NCBI RefSeq assembly: GCF_000685035.1
Contig: NZ_BAYB01000009.1
Location: forward strand, 328,695-392,694
DNA length: 64,000 nucleotides
Source: Paraburkholderia ferrariae NBRC 106233
GTDB lineage: Bacteria; Pseudomonadota; Gammaproteobacteria; Burkholderiales; Burkholderiaceae
Direction of reading: 5' to 3'
The position numbers and the translations under genes are program-made. The notes beneath the pieces are model-generated. The model worked only from the letters and a program-made list of their open reading frames with translations. It was not told the origin of the DNA and made no database searches. Shown here one piece after another: positions 35,979-44,086 of the stretch. Positions within the stretch are counted from its first letter, which is position 1; each line of letters begins with the position of its first letter.

Positions 35979-36686
35979 TCACTGGGCGGCGGCCGCGCGC
36001 ACCGCCTCGACAATCACCTGCGCCACGGCGTCGGGGGCGGTCACGAGGGGCGTGTGATCCGCGTCGTAGGTGCGCACGTTCGCATTCATGCGGCGCGCCA
36101 TGAAGTGCTGCGTAGCCGGGTCGATCATGCGGTCCTGGCCGGCCACCAGGTACCACGTGGGCAGTTCGTGCCACAGCGGGCGCCCCACGGGCTCGCCGAT
36201 GCACGCCGCCGCTATCGGGCGCTGCACGGCGGCCAGCACCGCGAGTTCCTCGGGGGCCGCGTCTTGCGCAAAAGCCGCGGCAAACGCCTCGTGGGGCAGC
36301 CAGATCCAGCCCTCGCTGTCGGGTGCGAGCTTCGGCGCCAGCGGATGCGTCTCGCCGCGGTAGAACACGTCGGCCACCGTTTCGCCTTCGTCGGGTGCCA
36401 GCGCGGCGGCGTAGACCAGCGCGCGAACCGCCTCGTGGCGCACCGCGCCGATCACCGCGCCTGCGTAGGCGTGGCCCGCCAGCACGACGGGGCCCGGCGT
36501 GCGTTCGACCGTCCGCGCGATCACCCGCGTAACCGCAGCGACGTCGTCGCCGAACGACGTGAGCGGCAGCGGCGCCGCCACAGCCGGGATGCCGACCGCG
36601 TTCAAACGGCCTATCACCTTGCTCCAGCTCGAACCGTCCGCCCAGGCGCCGTGCGCCAGCACCACGCTTACGTTTTCAGATGCCAT
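35979..36686 (-). CDS. Alpha/beta hydrolase with the nucleophile Ser replaced by Ala
   Basis: 235 residues, same family as the secreted hydrolase at 5539 (HGAWADGSSW against HGAFADGSSW; QDRMIDP in both) but with no signal peptide, so cytoplasmic. The elbow reads GHAYAG, Ala73 in place of the nucleophile Ser, confirmed in the DNA (GCC codon). The acid and the late His (DADHTPLV) remain. Either it is no longer a hydrolase and works as a binding or lyase-type protein, or another residue has taken over. First gene of the run, opposite a CGNR regulator; ribosome site CAGGAGGAATC. Confidence 0.85.
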   Translation of the reverse strand: MASENVSVVLAHGAWADGSSWSKVIGRLNAVGIPAVAAPLPLTSFGDDVAAVTRVIARTVERTPGPVVLAGHAYAGAVIGAVRHEAVRALVYAAALAPDEGETVADVFYRGETHPLAPKLAPDSEGWIWLPHEAFAAAFAQDAAPEELAVLAAVQRPIAAACIGEPVGRPLWHELPTWYLVAGQDRMIDPATQHFMARRMNANVRTYDADHTPLVTAPDAVAQVIVEAVRAAAAQ

Positions 36687-36763
36687 GTTTGATTCCTCCT
36701 GGGAAAGTGGTCAGGTGTGGGACGTCCGGAAACCCGTCTCGCCGTGCACCTGCCTTTGTCTTT

Positions 36764-36836
36764 GTAACCTCTAAAATATATGTTTGAAGGTTACTTATCG
36801 CATGGGTAACTTGTCAAGAACATTTTTAACGGTTAC
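36764..36836. promoter_or_regulatory. Cluster of GTAAC/GTTAC motifs between hydrolase operon and CGNR gene
   Basis: GTAACCT at 36764 and AGGTTAC at 36788 form a 7-bp perfect dyad. Two more copies, GGTAAC at 36805 and GGTTAC at 36831, lie downstream. The region is the most AT-rich stretch nearby and holds the promoters of both divergent genes. Likely operator array for the CGNR protein; inferred. Confidence 0.45.
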
Positions 36837-36870
36837 ATTTATCCCAACTTCACTTCAGTTGGCGCCTGTA

Positions 36871-37503
36871 ATGGACTACCGCCAGAACCCCGCGATATTC
36901 GTGGCCGATGCATTGGGCCTCGATTTCCTCAACTCGGTGGCAACGCCCGTGGACGAACCCGTGGATTGGCTGGCCGATGGGGAGGGATTGCTTGCCTGGC
37001 TTGCGCAGGCGGATCTCGTGCCGGCGGCCGTGCTGACGCAGATGCGCGAGCAGGCCACGCCCGCCGAACTCGACGCAGTGGCCGCGCGCGCCCGCGAACT
37101 GCGCGAGTGGTTCCGGGAATTCGTGCGGGCGCACAAAGGCCAGCGGCTCGCCGCCCACGATCTGGAAGCGCTCGAACCGCTCAACCTCCTCCTCGAAGGC
37201 GACGCGCGCCACGACGCCATCGTTGCGGCCGCGCCCGACGCCCTGCATGGCCTGCAACTGCGCACGGTGCGCCGCTGGCCATCGCTGGACGCCTTGCTGC
37301 TGCCCATCGCCGAAGCCATGGCCAGGCTGGTTTGCGAAGAAGACTTCACGCACGTGAAGGCGTGCGAAGGCCACCGCTGCACCTTGCTGTTCGCCGACCA
37401 TACGCGTGGCCACGCGCGCCGCTGGTGCAGCATGGCGCTGTGCGGCAACCGCGCGAAGGTCGCGGCGCACCGCAAGCGCCTCAAGGAACGCGAAGGCGTT
37501 TGA
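36871..37503 (+). CDS. CGNR zinc-finger transcriptional regulator (ABATE domain)
   Basis: 210 residues. The N-terminal ABATE domain (about 5-150; LGLDFLNSVATPVDEPVDWLAD) is followed by a CGNR zinc finger with the pattern CxxxxC...CSMALCGNRAKVAAHRKR. Such proteins are stress-linked regulators that usually control divergent neighbours. The start at 36871 gives the family N-terminus; earlier in-frame ATGs at 36784 and near 36802 add 29 or 23 residues that run through the operator-like repeats. Confidence 0.88.
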   Translation: MDYRQNPAIFVADALGLDFLNSVATPVDEPVDWLADGEGLLAWLAQADLVPAAVLTQMREQATPAELDAVAARARELREWFREFVRAHKGQRLAAHDLEALEPLNLLLEGDARHDAIVAAAPDALHGLQLRTVRRWPSLDALLLPIAEAMARLVCEEDFTHVKACEGHRCTLLFADHTRGHARRWCSMALCGNRAKVAAHRKRLKEREGV

Positions 37504-37597
37504 CGCAATCGATCCGGTCAGAAAATTGCCGCCCGGGGGGCTACGCAATGCGCGTATGATCTCCCCCCACGAACGATTTCCGACGACCGGGTTGAAC

Positions 37598-38317
37598 ATG
37601 AACTCTTCTGCCGATAGCGCCTCGCCGCGCACGCTGCGCGCGCTCACGCAACTCGAAGCACGCATCCTGGGCGTGCTGGCCGAGAAACAGCACACGGTGC
37701 CCGATACCTACCCGCTCTCGCTCAACGCGCTCACGTCGGGCTGCAACCAGAAGACCGCGCGCACGCCGGTGATGAACGCGAGCGAAACCGAAGTGCTCGG
37801 GACGATCGAAGACCTCAAGCACCTGAGTCTCGTATTCGAGGGCAGCAGCAGCCGCGTGCCGCGTTTCGAGCACAACCTGAACCGCGTGCTGGGCATTCCG
37901 GCCCAGGCGGTCGCACTCCTCACGGTCATCATGCTGCGCGGGGCGCAGACGGCGGCCGAACTGCGGTTGAACTCGGCACGGCTGCACGGATTCGCCGATG
38001 TGTCCTCGGTCGAGGCTTTCCTCGCAGAACTGGCCGAGCGCGAGCCGCCGCTCGTGGTGAAGCTGCCGCGCGCGCCCGGCGCGCGCGAGAATCGATGGAT
38101 GCATCTGCTGTGCGGCGAGGTGGAAAGCAGCGCCGCCGAGTTGGCGGGCAGCGGCAGCGAGCCGGTTGCGGGCAACGGTGTGTCGTTCGCGGAGTTCGAG
38201 ACGTTGCGTGACGACCATGAACGCCTGGCCGGCGAGGTGGCGCGCCTGCGCGCGCTGGTGGAACGGCTTGCGGCGGAATTGGGTGTGGCGCCGGACGATA
38301 CGCAGCAAGGCGCCTGA
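37598..38317 (+). CDS. YceH/UPF0502 (DUF480) family protein
   Basis: 239 residues with two winged-helix units. The conserved blocks are LTQLEARILGVLAEKQHTVPDTYPLSLNALTSGCNQKTAR, RVPRFEHNLNR and LLTVIMLRGAQTAAELR. The C-terminus carries a coiled-coil-like helix (FAEFETLRDDHERLAGEVARLRALVERLA). A conserved but poorly studied family that looks DNA-binding. The start at 37598 is where family similarity begins; the longer open frame upstream is antisense-like sequence. Confidence 0.9.
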   Translation: MNSSADSASPRTLRALTQLEARILGVLAEKQHTVPDTYPLSLNALTSGCNQKTARTPVMNASETEVLGTIEDLKHLSLVFEGSSSRVPRFEHNLNRVLGIPAQAVALLTVIMLRGAQTAAELRLNSARLHGFADVSSVEAFLAELAEREPPLVVKLPRAPGARENRWMHLLCGEVESSAAELAGSGSEPVAGNGVSFAEFETLRDDHERLAGEVARLRALVERLAAELGVAPDDTQQGA

Positions 38318-38379
38318 CGCCCACGGCGAATCGTCTACACTTCAGAATCGACGGATCCATCCTGCTCGATGACCTTGCC

Positions 38380-38649
38380 ATGCCGCGCATCCACTTCGCC
38401 GCCTCGATTCAACGGCACGTCGCGACGCCCGAGCGCGAGATCGACGCGCACACGCTAGGCGAAGCACTCGAAGCCGTGTTCGCCGCGCAGCCTCGCTTGC
38501 GGGGCTACATCCTCGACGATCAGGGCGCGCTGCGCAAACATCTCGCGGTGTTTGTCGATGGCCGGCCGGTGCACGACAGGCAACACCTGTCCGATGCCCT
38601 GGGCGAACGCAGCCAGGTTCACGTCATCCAGGCGCTCTCGGGCGGATAA
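38380..38649 (+). CDS. MoaD/ThiS-family ubiquitin-like sulfur carrier
   Basis: 89 residues with a ubiquitin-like fold and the required C-terminal Gly-Gly (VIQALSGG), the site that becomes a thiocarboxylate. FVDGRPVHDRQHLSDAL is the usual run before the last strand. Stand-alone members next to a BNR-repeat protein, as here, are common in proteobacteria, so this is probably not the molybdopterin MoaD itself. The partner and sulfur acceptor are unknown. Confidence 0.85.
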   Translation: MPRIHFAASIQRHVATPEREIDAHTLGEALEAVFAAQPRLRGYILDDQGALRKHLAVFVDGRPVHDRQHLSDALGERSQVHVIQALSGG

Positions 38650-38690
38650 CGAGGCGCCACTCGCAGACAGAGACGGAGGAGACACGCGAC

Positions 38691-39821
38691 ATGAGCGACC
38701 GATTGCTGGTTGGGACCCGCAAGGGATTGTTCGTTCTGCAAGCCCATGGCGCGGGGGGCTGGACCCTCGGCGAACCGCATTTCACAGGCGAGCCCGTGAG
38801 CATGGTGCTGCCCGATCCGCGCGACGGATCGCTGTATGCCGCGCTCAATCTCGGCCACTTCGGCGTGAAGCTGCATCGCCGGCACAAAGGCGCTGGGGCT
38901 TGGGAAGAGTGCGCGGTCCCCGTCTACCCGCCGCAGCCCGACGATGCAACACCGGCCAACGGCAGCACGGACGCCGCGCAGGCTGATGCCCCCAACCCCG
39001 CGCCGTGGACGCTTCAGCAAATCTGGTCGCTCGAAACCGGCGGCCCGGACGAACCGGGCGTCTTGTGGGCCGGCACGATCCCCGGCGGCCTCTTCCGCTC
39101 TGGCGATGGCGGCGACACCTGGGTGCTCAACCGCGCGCTCTGGGATCGCCCGGAGCGCCGCGCATGGATGGGGGGCGGCTACGACGCGCCGGGCATCCAT
39201 TCCGTGATGGTCGATCCGCGCGACAGCCGGCACGTGACGGTGGGCGTATCGTGCGGCGGCGTCTGGCAAACGGCCGATGGGGGTGCAAGCTGGCGCCTGA
39301 GCGCAGACGGCATGGAGGCCGACTATATGCCCCCGGAGCAGCGCGGCGAGCCCAATGCGCAAGACCCTCACCGCATCGTGCAATGCGCGGCCAATCCCGA
39401 GGTGCTGTGGGCGCAGCATCACTGCGGCATCTTCCGCTCAACCAACGGCTCTGAGCGTTGGCAACGGATCGAAGCGCAGCCATCGAGTTTCGGCTTCGCG
39501 GTGGCCGTGCATCCGCACGAGCCGGATACCGCGTGGTTCGTGCCCGCCATAAAGGACCAGTACCGCATTCCGGTCGATGGCCAGTTTGTCGTCACGCGGA
39601 CACGCGATGGAGGCCGCACGTTCGAGCGCTTCTCGAAAGGGCTGCCGGCGGCACCGGCGTATGACCTCGTGTATCGGCACGGACTCGCTATCGACGATTC
39701 CGGCACGCGCCTCGCGATGGGATCGACCACCGGTGGCCTATGGACCTCCGACGATGGCGGCGAGAGCTGGCATCTGGTCTCCGCGCATTTGCCGCCGGTG
39801 TATTGCGTCCGGTTCGGGTAA
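38691..39821 (+). CDS. BNR/sialidase-like beta-propeller protein
   Basis: 376 residues with several Asp-box repeats of the S-x-D-x-G-x-T/S-W type (FRSGDGGDTWVLN, WQTADGGASWRL, FRSTNGSERWQR, TRDGGRTFERF, WTSDDGGESWHLV), giving a predicted six- or seven-blade propeller. No signal peptide is visible, so it is cytoplasmic. Catalytic sialidase residues are not evident; the label exo-alpha-sialidase should be avoided. It follows the MoaD-like gene by 41 bases and has a GGAGGAGACACGCG ribosome site. Confidence 0.85.
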   Translation: MSDRLLVGTRKGLFVLQAHGAGGWTLGEPHFTGEPVSMVLPDPRDGSLYAALNLGHFGVKLHRRHKGAGAWEECAVPVYPPQPDDATPANGSTDAAQADAPNPAPWTLQQIWSLETGGPDEPGVLWAGTIPGGLFRSGDGGDTWVLNRALWDRPERRAWMGGGYDAPGIHSVMVDPRDSRHVTVGVSCGGVWQTADGGASWRLSADGMEADYMPPEQRGEPNAQDPHRIVQCAANPEVLWAQHHCGIFRSTNGSERWQRIEAQPSSFGFAVAVHPHEPDTAWFVPAIKDQYRIPVDGQFVVTRTRDGGRTFERFSKGLPAAPAYDLVYRHGLAIDDSGTRLAMGSTTGGLWTSDDGGESWHLVSAHLPPVYCVRFG

Positions 39822-39840
39822 AGAGCCGAGGCAGGACGAC

Positions 39841-40509
39841 TTACGGCACAACGTGCTGCGCATCGCGGGCAATGGGAGCTTCCAGCAGGCAGCCAAACTC
39901 ATGCGCAAATTCGACTGAGACGCGGGCATGAACAGCGCCTTGTTTGTCGAAGAATCGCTGGGTTCCTTCCAGGGCGAACACGCCTTCATGCCAGATGTTC
40001 GGGTGAATGTAGAGGCCCTGCCCACCGTCGAAGCGGAAGCAGACGAATTTTTCCGGCGTAATGTCGTCGCCGGGCAATGCCAGAGGAACGTAGAACGGGC
40101 GGCGATCAAGCGGGAAGAACAGTTGACCGCCGTCGGGATGATAGTTCGCATGCCAAAGCAACATGCGTAGCGGTACCGCCTGGCTGTCTTCGCGGGCCTC
40201 GCCTGGCTCCGTGGCGTAGGCGAGGACATAGTTGCCGCCTACCGCTTCGTTTCGACCGTACAGGACGTCCCCGCGCCATTCGCTGACAAATGTGCCTTCG
40301 GTCGTACCCGCCTCGTTACCCGTTCCCGGGTCGATGGGCCTTGAGCCCACGGCCGGCCACTGCACGATTTCGATCTGGCATTCTGCCGGGTCGCTCACAA
40401 GCGTTCCATAGCCAGTCAGCGTTTCCGGCGTCGCGTCGATCACGGGCATGACCACTCGCCGGAGGCCGCGGGGCAGTGCGGGATTGAGGTAGTCGATCTC
40501 TTTGCTCAT
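39841..40509 (-). CDS. Ureidoglycolate lyase (AllA)-like cupin
   Basis: 222 residues from the ATG at 40509. Family-like features: ATPETLTGYGTLVSDP near the start, a central HPDGGQLFFPLDRRPFYVPLA, and GLYIHPNIWHEGVFAL near the end, where the His residues fit the AllA metal/substrate site. AllA turns ureidoglycolate into glyoxylate and urea. No other allantoin genes lie here, so a different small substrate is possible. It diverges from a LysR gene with a strong palindrome between them. Confidence 0.65.
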   Translation of the reverse strand: MSKEIDYLNPALPRGLRRVVMPVIDATPETLTGYGTLVSDPAECQIEIVQWPAVGSRPIDPGTGNEAGTTEGTFVSEWRGDVLYGRNEAVGGNYVLAYATEPGEAREDSQAVPLRMLLWHANYHPDGGQLFFPLDRRPFYVPLALPGDDITPEKFVCFRFDGGQGLYIHPNIWHEGVFALEGTQRFFDKQGAVHARVSVEFAHEFGCLLEAPIARDAQHVVP

Positions 40510-40645
40510 TGCGGGTTGCTCGTTGTGAATCACGGTGCGTATTTGGGGCTGATGCGGGCGGTCGGAGCCGCGCATCGGTTAGCGCAAGTAGTCGCCAGTG
40601 CCAACAACATTGAGCGTATCGCGTGGCCCGTCCGACAGTCAAATT

Positions 40646-40676
40646 AATATCGATGCTATATTTTCACATCGATATT
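40646..40676. promoter_or_regulatory. Long interrupted palindrome, probable LysR operator
   Basis: AATATCGATG at 40646-40655 is mirrored exactly by CATCGATATT at 40667-40676, with 11 bases between. It stands 25 bases before the LysR ATG and 137 bases before the divergent AllA-like gene. The spacing of about one helical turn between half-sites suits a LysR tetramer. Confidence 0.6.
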
Positions 40677-40700
40677 TATGGGTCGAGGTTCGCGGTGGCA

Positions 40701-41570
40701 ATGCGCTATTTCCAGCTCAGGGCATTCGACGCTGTCGCCCGAGAAGGCAGCTTCTCCAGGGCAGCGAACCTTCTGGGTCTGACACAACCCGCCATTACGA
40801 CGCAGATTCGCAATCTCGAAGAGGATTGCAGGCAGGCGCTCTTCGTCCGCACCGCCGAAGGCGCTTCTCTAACCGATGCCGCGAAGCCGCTCTTCGAATT
40901 GACCCGGCAGATGTTTTCGGTGGAAGAGCAGATCGAAGACATGGTGAGCCAGGCGACGCTGTTCCGGCACGGAAGCCTCAAACTCGCCGCCGATGGCCCG
41001 CAAGTGGTGCTTCAAGTGGTGGCCGCTTTTCGTGCGCAGTATCCGGACATCGAACTGTCGGTCTCGTTCGGAAGCCAGCGCGAGGTTTGGGACGATCTGC
41101 TCGCGTATCGCGTCGACGCGGCTATCATCGGCAATGCCAAAAGCGATTCCCGTGTGGCGTCGATTCCCGTCGCACTGCAGGACATGCGGGTTCTCGTGCC
41201 CAGGCGCCACCCGCTCGCGAAGCGCAAAAGCGTGTCTCTTGCCGATCTCGGGGTGTATTCCGTGATCCGGCGGGAGGCGGGCTCCAATACTCAGCGGCTC
41301 GTTGACGAAGCCTTGCGACGCGCGAAAATTTCGCTCCCGACGGCCATGAGACTAGGTAGTCGAGAGGCTGTTGTGGAAGCGGTCAGACAAGGCCTCGGCA
41401 TAGGATTCGTGCTCGAGCGCGAGATTCCCGAGGGTACGCGAACCGTTGCCATTCCGGTTGAGGAGTTACGCGGCTGCAATGTCGATTCGGTAGTTTGTCT
41501 TCACAGCCAGCGCAAGCGGGGCATTGTGCAAACGTTTCTCGCGGTTGCGGAGGCAATCGCGACTACGTAG
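40701..41570 (+). CDS. LysR-family regulator (beside AllA-like gene)
   Basis: 289 residues from the ATG at 40701. The winged helix is LRAFDAVAREGSFSRAANLLGLTQPAITTQIRNLEEDCRQALFVR; a typical effector domain follows (RHGSLKLAADGPQVVLQVV). An earlier GTG at 40623 is in frame but would run translation through the palindrome at 40646. Probably controls itself and the divergent AllA-like gene. Confidence 0.9.
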   Translation: MRYFQLRAFDAVAREGSFSRAANLLGLTQPAITTQIRNLEEDCRQALFVRTAEGASLTDAAKPLFELTRQMFSVEEQIEDMVSQATLFRHGSLKLAADGPQVVLQVVAAFRAQYPDIELSVSFGSQREVWDDLLAYRVDAAIIGNAKSDSRVASIPVALQDMRVLVPRRHPLAKRKSVSLADLGVYSVIRREAGSNTQRLVDEALRRAKISLPTAMRLGSREAVVEAVRQGLGIGFVLEREIPEGTRTVAIPVEELRGCNVDSVVCLHSQRKRGIVQTFLAVAEAIATT

Positions 41571-41618
41571 CGCGGCGATCGTATTGCGTGAATGGGTCGC
41601 GCAACGCACGAAGTACTT

Positions 41619-41837
41619 TCAGACGCTTGCCAGCGCGAGACGTGCGGGTGTCGCACCGATATGCAGTCCGTCGGCGCGATTCGCAAGCGCGTCGAGCGCC
41701 TTGATCTGGCGCTGCAAAAGCTGGAGCGGAACGCCAGCCAGTTGATCGTCGAGGCTGGCCTTGATGTCCGCCAGCGAATAGCCGAACCGTTTCAGTGCCT
41801 CAATACGAGGCAGCCGGAATCGAATTCGAAGAAGCTC
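41619..41837 (-). pseudogene. MerR-family regulator remnant
   Basis: A 72-codon open frame with no start codon, closed by a stop on both sides. It reads RLPRIEALKRFGYSLADIKASL and then a leucine-rich helix QLLQRQIKALDAL, which is the second half of a MerR DNA-binding domain followed by its linker helix. The first recognition helices and the effector end are missing. It lies just after the substrate-binding-like gene on the same strand, so a decayed regulator of that region is likely. Confidence 0.55.
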
Positions 41838-41852
41838 TCATCTCCGATGCCG

Positions 41853-42587
41853 TTACCCGGCAACGCTCGCGCCGGCAATGTGATGCCGCTCCAGAGCCGT
41901 CTTGACGAATCCTGTCTCGAGCACGTCGGCGACGAAGTCCGCAAGCAGGCGCGCAGCGGCGGGTCTTCCCTTTGGCGTTCCCATGGCCTGCTCGATTACC
42001 ATGAAACGCCCCGGCAGCATTCTCAGTCCGGTCAATCGCCGCGCATCTTCTTCCAGCTGCTGACGCACTCCAGCAGCCACTTCGCACGATTGCGCACACA
42101 TCATGGGGACGACCTCCGGCGAGGTCGTCGCGCGAAGAATCGTAGCGTGGCGAAGCGTGCGAGTGAGAAAGAGATCGTAGGCACTTCCCTTACCGACCAC
42201 AACGCGTATGCCCGCTGCGTCGACCTCATCGTTCGACCGGATGGGAGAATCTTCCGGCACAAGGTAAGCCCCTTCAATGAGAACGTACGGCGCAGTTTGC
42301 TCGATACCTTTGCCACGAAGCGGGTCGCGCGCAACAAACGCGACGTCCCACTCGCCCCGCTCGCATCCCGCGACGACTTCTCCCGCTGCGTCATAGAGCA
42401 CGAGTTGCAGCGGTACGCTCAGCAATGCGGCGAGTCGGTGAGCGAGGTCAACGGAAACACCCGCGGGCACGCCGGTCGATGAATCGCGTTTCGCGAGGAT
42501 AGGGTTTCCAAAATTGATCGCTGCGCGCAGCGGACCAGTTGGGGTCAGTTGAGCGAGCGCCTCGGGCGTTACATAAATGGTGGACAT
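41853..42587 (-). CDS. Substrate-binding-protein fold, no signal peptide
   Basis: 244 residues from the ATG at 42587 (ribosome site GGGGGAG). The fold is that of polar amino-acid-type ABC binding proteins: LRAAINFGNPILAKRD at strand one, GVSVDLAHRLAALLSVPLQLVLYD, GEWDVAFVARDPLRGKGIEQTAPYVLIEGAYLV, and VVVGKGSAYDLFL. There is no N-terminal signal sequence and no ABC permease or ATPase in the window. It may be a cytoplasmic sensor or an enzyme built on this fold, as in cyclohexadienyl dehydratase or the binding-protein-like aconitate isomerase. It lies 20 bases after the 2-hydroxycarboxylate transporter. Confidence 0.7.
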   Translation of the reverse strand: MSTIYVTPEALAQLTPTGPLRAAINFGNPILAKRDSSTGVPAGVSVDLAHRLAALLSVPLQLVLYDAAGEVVAGCERGEWDVAFVARDPLRGKGIEQTAPYVLIEGAYLVPEDSPIRSNDEVDAAGIRVVVGKGSAYDLFLTRTLRHATILRATTSPEVVPMMCAQSCEVAAGVRQQLEEDARRLTGLRMLPGRFMVIEQAMGTPKGRPAAARLLADFVADVLETGFVKTALERHHIAGASVAG

Positions 42588-42607
42588 CGGACTCCCCCGA
42601 AGTGGCT

Positions 42608-43957
42608 TCAATGAAAATGGGCAAGCACAAGCAGCGTGCCTGTCACGGTCAGTGCGCCGCCGATGCGCGTGGCGATCTGGGCGAACGGCATCAGGCTCAT
42701 CCGGTCGCACGCGGTAAGGATAGCTACGTCGCCTGTGCCGCCCTGCCCGCTGTGGCAGGCGTTCACGATCGCCGCATCGATGGGATACATCTTGAGCCAG
42801 CGCCCCACCACGAAACCGGTGGCCATCAGTGCTGCGACAGTGCTCGCAATCGTTACGACGTTCGGAATGTTGATTGCGGCCACCAGCTTGTTCCACGGCG
42901 TCATTGAAGTACCGATTGCGAACAGCAGCGGATAGGTGACGGCTGTGGAGAAGAACTGGTAGACAATCCTCGCGCCGCCCTGAAGATTGGGGGAAACGAA
43001 GCGCCCCACCTTGATGAAGACCGCTACGAACAGCATGGCGACAGGTGCCGGCAAACCGATCAACCGATGGCAGAGGAGTCCCACGAGATAAAGCGAAATT
43101 GCGGTGATCGCTGCGGCCGCCACGGTATTGACGTCTGGCGCGGCGGGAATTTCATCGTCGGGGAGACGTTCCCCTTGCAGGTCGGACTCCGGCTGCAGCA
43201 TGCCGTTTCCGGTGAGATGCGGTTGCTTCTCCCCCAGCCAGTTGAGCATGCCGGAAAAGAGGATCGCACACAGACTGCCAATCATGACTGCGGGCAGTAC
43301 CTGCGCAAAGATGGTCCCCTGCGGGACATTCAGGATCTCTCCATACCCGACGGAGAGCGGAATCGCGCCCTCGCCCACGCCACCCGCCATAATGGGAATG
43401 ACGATATAAAGCAGCGTATGTTTTATACCCAGTCCGAGCAGGCTGCCGACCACCGTGCCTGCGACCGCGGCGACAAGCGAGCCGGCGGCAAGCGGGAGGA
43501 ATATTTTGGCGAAGCCACGTAGCAGGACTTGTCTATCCATGCTGAAAATGCTGCCCACAATGATCGACGCGATGAACAAATACATGAAGTTGCTGACATG
43601 GGTGAAGTTGTTCACCATGTCAAGCAGCTTCAAAGGCAGCAGGTGATAGAAAGCCAGAAAGGACGGCAGGAAGGTTGCCACGATGGCCCCGGCACCGATC
43701 TTTTTCAGCACGGGCAGACGCTTTCCAAGCTCCGCGCAGGTGAAGCCGCATAGCACGAGTACGGCGATCGCCATGGAGATTTCACCCGGCACCTTTCCAG
43801 TCAGAACGAATGCCGCGACGAGACCGAGCAGCAACAGGTAAACCGGCAGCGGAATGATCCCGATACGCAACTCCACAATCGCCCACCAGCCATATGGCCA
43901 GAACGGCGTGCGGGTGGTGTTCCCGGTGGTTGAAGAAAGTTCGTCTGCATGCTCCAT
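42608..43957 (-). CDS. 2-hydroxycarboxylate transporter (CitS/MaeN family)
   Basis: 449 residues, about 11 membrane segments. The two re-entrant loop signatures of the 2HCT family are present: AGGVGEG near 191-197 and SGQGGTGD near 403-410. Members carry citrate, malate or lactate with Na+ or H+, or by exchange. It follows the prpF-like gene after 126 bases that contain a tandem repeat. It would bring in the acid handled by the aconitase/PrpF/lactonase enzymes. Ribosome site GGAGACGAAGC. Confidence 0.92.
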   Translation of the reverse strand: MEHADELSSTTGNTTRTPFWPYGWWAIVELRIGIIPLPVYLLLLGLVAAFVLTGKVPGEISMAIAVLVLCGFTCAELGKRLPVLKKIGAGAIVATFLPSFLAFYHLLPLKLLDMVNNFTHVSNFMYLFIASIIVGSIFSMDRQVLLRGFAKIFLPLAAGSLVAAVAGTVVGSLLGLGIKHTLLYIVIPIMAGGVGEGAIPLSVGYGEILNVPQGTIFAQVLPAVMIGSLCAILFSGMLNWLGEKQPHLTGNGMLQPESDLQGERLPDDEIPAAPDVNTVAAAAITAISLYLVGLLCHRLIGLPAPVAMLFVAVFIKVGRFVSPNLQGGARIVYQFFSTAVTYPLLFAIGTSMTPWNKLVAAINIPNVVTIASTVAALMATGFVVGRWLKMYPIDAAIVNACHSGQGGTGDVAILTACDRMSLMPFAQIATRIGGALTVTGTLLVLAHFH

Positions 43958-44047
43958 GCTTCGTCTCCATGGTGAAAGGCTCGCGCCGGCTCTTTGGCCG
44001 CACTTGAATCTCGTTGTGACGGCGGGAACGGAATCGCCCTGTTCGCC

Positions 44048-44086
44048 ATCGACCGCGCTTATCGACCGCGCTTATCGACCGCGCTA
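44048..44086. repeat. Three 13-bp tandem repeats
   Basis: The unit ATCGACCGCGCTT occurs at 44048, 44061 and, with the last base changed, 44074. It covers the end of the prpF-like gene and the start of the gap before the transporter. It may reflect replication slippage; no function is implied. Confidence 0.7.

Noticed and set aside
38691..39821. Sialidase enzyme
   Set aside because: Asp-box repeats are present, but no catalytic Arg triad or signal peptide is evident; propeller fold only.
41592..42482. Plus-strand frame of about 296 codons across the MerR remnant and the binding-protein gene
   Set aside because: The minus strand carries a recognisable binding-protein fold and a MerR fragment; the plus translation has neither family blocks nor a leader.
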